Assembly: GCA_937902455.1 (NCBI GenBank)
Contig: CALELI010000146.1
Span: 1 to 10,284 of the forward strand
DNA length: 10,284 nt
Source: an uncultured Prevotellaceae bacterium
GTDB lineage: Bacteria; Bacteroidota; Bacteroidia; Bacteroidales; Bacteroidaceae
Reading direction: 5' to 3'
The stretch's first letter is position 1. Each line of letters opens with the position of its first letter. Shown here piece by piece: positions 6,399 to 10,284 of the stretch. A program made the translations under genes and the position numbers. The notes under the pieces were generated by a model. The model ran no database searches. It saw nothing but the letters and a program-made list of their open reading frames with translations, and was not told the DNA's origin.

Positions 6399-7517
6399 AT
6401 GAATCATAAGTCAACAAATCTAAGATATCTGGCAATGGTGGTGTGTCTGGGGGCTATGAGCCTTCAGGCACAAACCTTGCGCGAGGCGTTCAAGGATAAG
6501 TTCCTCATCGGTGCGGCAATCAACGTACGTCAGGTGAAGAGCCAGGACCCAAAGGTGCAGAACCTCATCAGGAACCAGTTCAGCGCACTGGTGCCGGAGA
6601 ACTGCATGAAGCCTGAGGAAATCCATCCAAAAATCGACCTCTACGACTGGAGGGACGCTGACGCACTGGTGAACCTGGCAGAGAAGAACGGGCAGGTCAT
6701 CACTGGCCATTGTCTTGTATGGCACTCACAGGTGCCTTACTGGTTCTTCAAGGACGACATGAGCAACGAGGTGACGAGGGAGGAGCTGATAAAGAGAATG
6801 AGAGAGCACATCCATACTGTCGTAGGTCATTTCAAGGGCAGGATAAAGGGATGGGACGTGGTGAACGAGGCCATCATGGAGAATGGAAAGATGAGAAATT
6901 CCAACTTCTACAGAATCATCGGTCCCGAGTTCATCCGTCTGGCTTTCCAGTTCGCCCACGAGGCCGACCCTGATGCAGAGCTCTACTACAACGACTACGG
7001 CATGGACAACCCTATGAAGCGCCAGGCAGTGGTGGAACTCATCCGCGACCTGAAGGCTCATGGTTGCAGGATAGACGGTGTGGGAATGCAGTCGCACGTG
7101 GCCTTCGACTCGAACCTGGATGCCTACGAGGCAAGTATCAACGCATACGCTGCCGAGGGTGTGAAGGTGATGATCACCGAACTCGACCTCAGCGTGCTCC
7201 CTGCCCCGAGAATGGGATTCGGCGGTGCCGCCATCGACGAGACATACGGCTACAAGAGCGAGCTGAACCCTTACACCGACGGACTTCCAAAGGAGAAGGC
7301 GCAGGAGCAGACGGAGTTCTTCAAGAAGCTCTTCGCACTCTACCTGAAGCACAAGGACGTGATCACAAGGGTGACCTTCTGGGGACTGACCGACGGCGAC
7401 AGCTGGAAGAACGGCTGGCCGGTGCCTTTCCGCACAGACTATCCCCTGGCATTCGACCGTAACTTCGAACCAAAACCATTCGTAAGCGAAATCATTAAAC
7501 TTGCAAAGAAATATTAA
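6399..7517 (+). CDS. GH10 endo-beta-1,4-xylanase, periplasmic or exported
   Basis: Single-domain glycoside hydrolase family 10 xylanase, 372 aa, hydrolysing internal beta-1,4 bonds of xylan or large xylo-oligosaccharides with retention. Residues 1-24 form a signal peptide (MNHKSTNLRYLAMVVCLGAM then SLQA) with likely cleavage before QTLREAF; no lipobox and no sorting domain, so a periplasmic location is likely. Landmarks in order are ENCMKPEEI (67-75), GHCLVWHSQVP (103-113), WDVVNEAI (152-159) with acid/base Glu157, YYNDYG (196-201), GVGMQSH (227-233), ITELDLS (259-265) with nucleophile Glu261, and TFWGLTDGDSW (326-336). All key catalytic residues are present and the length is normal for a GH10 catalytic domain without binding modules. 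It is comparable to Prevotella XynA-type enzymes. It starts 33 bases after the transporter stop and ends 18 bases before the GH43 gene, consistent with one transcript. ATG 6399 is chosen because it gives the complete signal peptide. Confidence 0.95.
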   Translation: MNHKSTNLRYLAMVVCLGAMSLQAQTLREAFKDKFLIGAAINVRQVKSQDPKVQNLIRNQFSALVPENCMKPEEIHPKIDLYDWRDADALVNLAEKNGQVITGHCLVWHSQVPYWFFKDDMSNEVTREELIKRMREHIHTVVGHFKGRIKGWDVVNEAIMENGKMRNSNFYRIIGPEFIRLAFQFAHEADPDAELYYNDYGMDNPMKRQAVVELIRDLKAHGCRIDGVGMQSHVAFDSNLDAYEASINAYAAEGVKVMITELDLSVLPAPRMGFGGAAIDETYGYKSELNPYTDGLPKEKAQEQTEFFKKLFALYLKHKDVITRVTFWGLTDGDSWKNGWPVPFRTDYPLAFDRNFEPKPFVSEIIKLAKKY

Positions 7518-7535
7518 CCCATAAATCAAAATAAT

Positions 7536-8570
7536 ATGGCAACAAAGAGATATCTTTTCCCTGCCGACTATATGGCAGACCCTTCCGTTCATGTGTTCAA
7601 CGGAAAAATCTACATCTATCCGTCGCATGACTGGGAGTGTGAGAACGTAGAAAACGACAATGGTGACCAGTACGTGATGAAGGACTATCATGTCCTCTCA
7701 ATCGACGGCGACCCAATGACAGGCACAGTCACTGACCACGGATGTGTGCTCCGCCAGGAAGACATCCCTTGGGCAGGACGCCAGCTCTGGGACTGCGACG
7801 TACAGGAATATGAAGTGGAGGTTCCTACCACAGCCGAAGACCAGGCAAAGGGTATGGGATTCAGCAAGAAGGTCAAGAAATATATCATGTACTTCCCTCT
7901 CAAGGACAGAAACGACGTGTTCCACTGGGGTACAGCAATAGCAGACAACCCTGCAGGCCCGTTCATCCCTCAGCCTGCACCAGTTCCCGGAAGCTACAGC
8001 ATCGACATGTGTGCCTTCAAGGACGACAAGGACGGCGAAATCTACGTGTACTTCGGAGGACTCTGGGGCGGACAGCTTCAGAGATACAAGGACAACATCC
8101 ATCTCGAGACTCCATATCTCCCGGAAGGAGAAGAAGATGCACTGCCAAGCCGCTGTGTACGCCTGACTAAAGACGGTCTGAACTATGCCGAGGCTCCACG
8201 CCCAATCCTCGTGGTGGACGAAGAAGGCAAGCCGCTGAAGGCCAACGACCCTCACAGATTCTTCGAGGCAAGCTGGATGTTCAAGAAGGACGGCAAGTAC
8301 TATTTCACCTATTCCACAGGTGACAGCCACCTGCTCTGCTATGCCGTAGGTGACAATGTGTATGGTCCGTTTACTTATAAAGGTGTCATCCTCACTCCAG
8401 TGGTTGGATGGACTACCCACCACGCCATCATCCAGTGGGAAGGCAAGTGGTATCTCTTCCATCACGACAGCGTGCCATCAGGCGGCAAGTCATGGCTCCG
8501 CAGCCTCAAGGTGTGCGAACTGGAATTCGACGAGAAGGGAAATATCAAGACCATAGAGGGGATTGACTGA
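7536..8570 (+). CDS. GH43 beta-xylosidase / alpha-L-arabinofuranosidase, cytoplasmic
   Basis: Glycoside hydrolase family 43, 344 aa, five-bladed beta-propeller enzyme with inverting mechanism. There is no signal peptide (MATKRYLFPADYMADPSV), so it should act in the cytoplasm on imported oligosaccharides, releasing xylose and possibly arabinose. Likely catalytic residues are the base Asp15 (ADPSV), the pKa-modulating Asp157 (SIDMCAF) and the acid Glu244 (RFFEASWMFKKDGKYYF). The paired His in GWTTHHAIIQWEGKWYLF (291-308) matches the His near the metal site of divalent-metal-activated GH43 xylosidases. The compact size and motifs suggest subfamily GH43_1, but xylosidase versus arabinofuranosidase activity cannot be decided from sequence. 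It follows GH10 by 18 bases and precedes xylB, linking extracellular cleavage to xylose metabolism. Confidence 0.93.
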   Translation: MATKRYLFPADYMADPSVHVFNGKIYIYPSHDWECENVENDNGDQYVMKDYHVLSIDGDPMTGTVTDHGCVLRQEDIPWAGRQLWDCDVQEYEVEVPTTAEDQAKGMGFSKKVKKYIMYFPLKDRNDVFHWGTAIADNPAGPFIPQPAPVPGSYSIDMCAFKDDKDGEIYVYFGGLWGGQLQRYKDNIHLETPYLPEGEEDALPSRCVRLTKDGLNYAEAPRPILVVDEEGKPLKANDPHRFFEASWMFKKDGKYYFTYSTGDSHLLCYAVGDNVYGPFTYKGVILTPVVGWTTHHAIIQWEGKWYLFHHDSVPSGGKSWLRSLKVCELEFDEKGNIKTIEGID

Positions 8571-8581
8571 GCTTAGCTCAG
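8567..8581 (+). repeat. Short hairpin over the GH43 stop codon
   Basis: CTGAGC-TTA-GCTCAG is a perfect 6-bp stem with a 3-base loop that includes the GH43 TGA stop. No T-run follows, so it is not a standard terminator and the operon probably continues into xylB. It could protect or punctuate the mRNA. Its CTGAGC/GCTCAG arms echo the core of the 22-bp array, though six bases is too short to claim homology. Confidence 0.45.
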
Positions 8582-8582
8582 A

Positions 8583-8617
8583 GTGAAAAGTGAATAGTGA
8601 AAAGTTAAAAGTACATA
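8583..8617 (+). repeat. 7-bp repeat tract at the GH43-xylB junction
   Basis: Consecutive heptamers GTGAAAA, GTGAATA, GTGAAAA, GTTAAAA and the degenerate GTACATA run from 8583 to 8617, just before the xylB ATG at 8623. The tract opens an in-frame GTG at 8590 that would add eleven non-family residues (MNSEKLKVHKI) to XylB. The period matches the tract at 6346-6398, but the heptamer sequence differs. Confidence 0.75.
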
Positions 8618-8622
8618 AAATC

Positions 8623-10116
8623 ATGTCATATTTATTAGGTTATGATATAGGTACATCTTCAGTGAAGGCTTCACTGGTTGATGCAGTGTCGGGCGAGATA
8701 GTAGCAACGACATTCTATCCTGAGAGCGAGGCTCCAATCATCGCAAAGCAGATGGGATGGGCAGAACAGGAACCAGAGATGTGGTGGACAAACCTCATCG
8801 AGGCAACAAAGAAGGTAGCTTCAAGCGACCCTTCCCTGCTCGCAAACGTAAAGGCCATCGGTATCAGTTATCAGATGCACGGACTGGTGTGCGTGGACAA
8901 GGAGGGCAATCCGCTCCGTCCAAGTATCATCTGGTGTGACGGACGTGCCGTTCCTTACGGCAATGCCGCCTTCGACGGAATCGGTCACGAACAGTGCCTG
9001 AGCCATCTCCTCAACTCCCCAGGCAACTTCACGGCTGCAAAGCTGGCATGGGTGAAGGAGAACGAACCGGAAGTGTTCGAGAAAATCTACAAGATAATGC
9101 TCCCTGGCGACTTCATCGCAATGCGACTCAGCGGTGGCGACATGCAGACTACCATCAGCGGACTCTCTGAAGGTATGTTCTGGGACTTCAAGAACCAGGA
9201 GGTCAGCAAGGACATCATGAACTACTATGGTTTCGACAGCTCAATCATAGCAGACATCGTCCCTACCTTCGCAGTACAGTCGAAGGTTTGCAAGGAAGTA
9301 GCTGGCTTACTCGGCATCCCAGAAGGTACTCCAATAGCATATCGCGGCGGTGACCAGCCAAACAACGCACTCTCACTCAATGTGATGAACCCGGGAGAAG
9401 TGGCTGCCACCGGTGGTACTTCAGGCGTGGTCTACGGTGTGCTCGGCGAAGTGAACTACGACAAGCTCAGCCGCGTGAACACATTCGCTCACGGAAACTA
9501 CACTCCGGAACTCACCCGTCTGGGTGTGCTCCTGTGTATCAACGGAACCGGCATCCTCAATGCCTGGATGCGCAGGAACGTTGCTCCGGAAGGATTCTCT
9601 TATCAGGACATGAACAACCTCATCGACACAGTAGAGATAGGTGCGAACGGCCTGAGTGTCATCCCATTCGGAAATGGTGCAGAACGTATTCTCCAGAACA
9701 AGGAAATAGGATGCAGCGTGGAAGGTATCAACTTCAACATCCACAAGAAGGCTCATCTTCTCCGTGCCGCTCAGGAGGGAATCGTGTTCTCGTTCAAGCA
9801 GGGAATCGACATCATGCAGAATATGGGCATGGAAATCAAGGACATCCACGCAGGTCATGCTAACATGTTCCTCAACCCGATGTTCTGCACTACCCTCGCA
9901 AGTGTGACAGGTGCAACCATCAACCTCTACGAGACCGACGGTGCAGTGGGTGCTGCAAAGGGCGCAGGTATCGGTGCTGGCATCTACGGCAGTTTCGACG
10001 AGGCATTCGCAACCCTCAAGCACATCTCGACCATCGAACCAGACGTGAAGAACGCACAGGCTTACATGGATGCATACAAACTCTGGAAAGAGCGTCTCGA
10101 CAGACATATTAATTAA
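8623..10116 (+). CDS. xylB: Xylulokinase
   Basis: ATP-dependent FGGY-family kinase that phosphorylates D-xylulose to D-xylulose 5-phosphate in the cytoplasm, feeding the pentose phosphate pathway. The 497-aa protein starts MSYLLGYDIGTSSVKASLVD, with the first phosphate-binding motif at 8-14. Further landmarks are QMHGL (84-88), IIWCDGRA (102-109), NSPGNFTAAKLAWVKE (131-146), the probable catalytic base Asp244 in RGGDQPNNAL, and the second phosphate motif AATGGTSGVV (261-270). QMHGL and the WCDGRA motif favour xylulokinase over glycerol or rhamnulose kinase. The frame is open back to GTG 8590, but those eleven codons come from a repeat tract, so ATG 8623 is preferred; this leaves a 52-base gap after GH43. 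It lies directly upstream of xylA, as in other Bacteroidales xylose operons. Confidence 0.95.
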   Translation: MSYLLGYDIGTSSVKASLVDAVSGEIVATTFYPESEAPIIAKQMGWAEQEPEMWWTNLIEATKKVASSDPSLLANVKAIGISYQMHGLVCVDKEGNPLRPSIIWCDGRAVPYGNAAFDGIGHEQCLSHLLNSPGNFTAAKLAWVKENEPEVFEKIYKIMLPGDFIAMRLSGGDMQTTISGLSEGMFWDFKNQEVSKDIMNYYGFDSSIIADIVPTFAVQSKVCKEVAGLLGIPEGTPIAYRGGDQPNNALSLNVMNPGEVAATGGTSGVVYGVLGEVNYDKLSRVNTFAHGNYTPELTRLGVLLCINGTGILNAWMRRNVAPEGFSYQDMNNLIDTVEIGANGLSVIPFGNGAERILQNKEIGCSVEGINFNIHKKAHLLRAAQEGIVFSFKQGIDIMQNMGMEIKDIHAGHANMFLNPMFCTTLASVTGATINLYETDGAVGAAKGAGIGAGIYGSFDEAFATLKHISTIEPDVKNAQAYMDAYKLWKERLDRHIN

Positions 10117-10163
10117 TCAAATATTTTTTATTAACCATTTATATTAACATTAACAACAAAATT

Positions 10164-10284
10164 ATGGCAACAGAATTTTTTCCAAACGTGAAGAAAATCC
10201 AGTTCGAAGGCAAGGATTCAAAGAATCCAATGGCTTTCCATTATTATGATGCTGAAAAGGTCATCATGGGTAAACCAATGAAAG
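10164..10284 (+). CDS. xylA: Xylose isomerase, N-terminal 40 residues
   Basis: Interconverts D-xylose and D-xylulose in the cytoplasm, supplying the substrate of XylB. Only the first 40 codons are in the window and the gene continues past the end. The start MATEFFPNVKKIQFEGKDS followed by KNPMAFHYYDAEKVIMGK matches the well-conserved N-terminus of Bacteroidetes xylose isomerases. Metal and catalytic residues lie beyond the window. The ATG follows an AT-rich 47-base spacer after xylB; no separate promoter box is recognisable there, so co-transcription is likely. Confidence 0.93.
   Translation, partial: MATEFFPNVKKIQFEGKDSKNPMAFHYYDAEKVIMGKPMK

Noticed and set aside
6726..7691. Long open frame on the minus strand opposite the GH10 gene
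   Set aside because: It overlaps a certain GH10 gene, shows no recognisable domain and is rich in His, Val, Leu and Cys as expected from reading the complement of a biased coding strand.
7698..8465. Long minus-strand open frame opposite the GH43 gene
   Set aside because: It lies wholly within the GH43 gene, has no recognisable motif and has shadow-type composition.
8590..8622. GTG at 8590 as the xylB start
   Set aside because: The extra eleven residues derive from the 7-bp repeat tract and lack similarity to xylulokinase N-termini; ATG 8623 gives the standard start.
9421..10107. Long minus-strand open frame opposite xylB
   Set aside because: It is antisense to a well-supported kinase gene, with high His/Cys/Val content and no family resemblance.

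Overview
The window looks like a chromosomal segment of a Bacteroidales bacterium, most likely Prevotella or a close relative (Segatella, Xylanibacter, Hallella). Supporting points are a type IX secretion C-terminal sorting domain, a gingipain-family (C25) peptidase, a BspA-like leucine-rich-repeat protein with the short C-terminal tail seen in Prevotella secreted proteins, a TAnnTTTG promoter box, no Shine-Dalgarno sequences before the starts, and the N-terminus of a Bacteroidetes-type xylose isomerase. Every gene I can support is on the + strand.

The left third (1-4160) encodes exported proteins and is AT-rich. It holds the C-terminal tail of a type IX-secreted protein (2-208), then 12 bases later a secreted C25 cysteine peptidase (221-2443), then a secreted BspA-like protein (2526-4160). 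None of these is obviously metabolic; together they look like cell-surface or secreted functions.

The 765-base gap 4161-4925 contains no convincing gene but is highly structured. It has a 30-bp near-perfect inverted repeat (4305-4399). It also has an array of 22-bp units in strict register, six pointing right and five pointing left around a central hairpin (4441-4701), which is the most unusual object in the window. After that come a -7 promoter box (4826-4833) and an 85-90 nt leader with a further inverted repeat.

The right part (4926-10284) is a GC-richer, tightly packed xylan/xylose operon: a GPH-family sugar symporter, a periplasmic GH10 endoxylanase, a cytoplasmic GH43 beta-xylosidase/arabinofuranosidase, xylulokinase (xylB) and the start of xylose isomerase (xylA). 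The inferred route is as follows. GH10 trims xylan fragments in the periplasm, the symporter imports xylo-oligosaccharides, GH43 releases xylose (and possibly arabinose) inside the cell, XylA converts xylose to xylulose, and XylB makes xylulose 5-phosphate for the pentose phosphate pathway. No SusC/SusD pair and no regulator lie in the window.

Two operon junctions (transporter-GH10 and GH43-xylB) carry short arrays of 7-bp repeats. One runs into the 3' end of the transporter gene and the other produces a spurious N-terminal extension on xylB.
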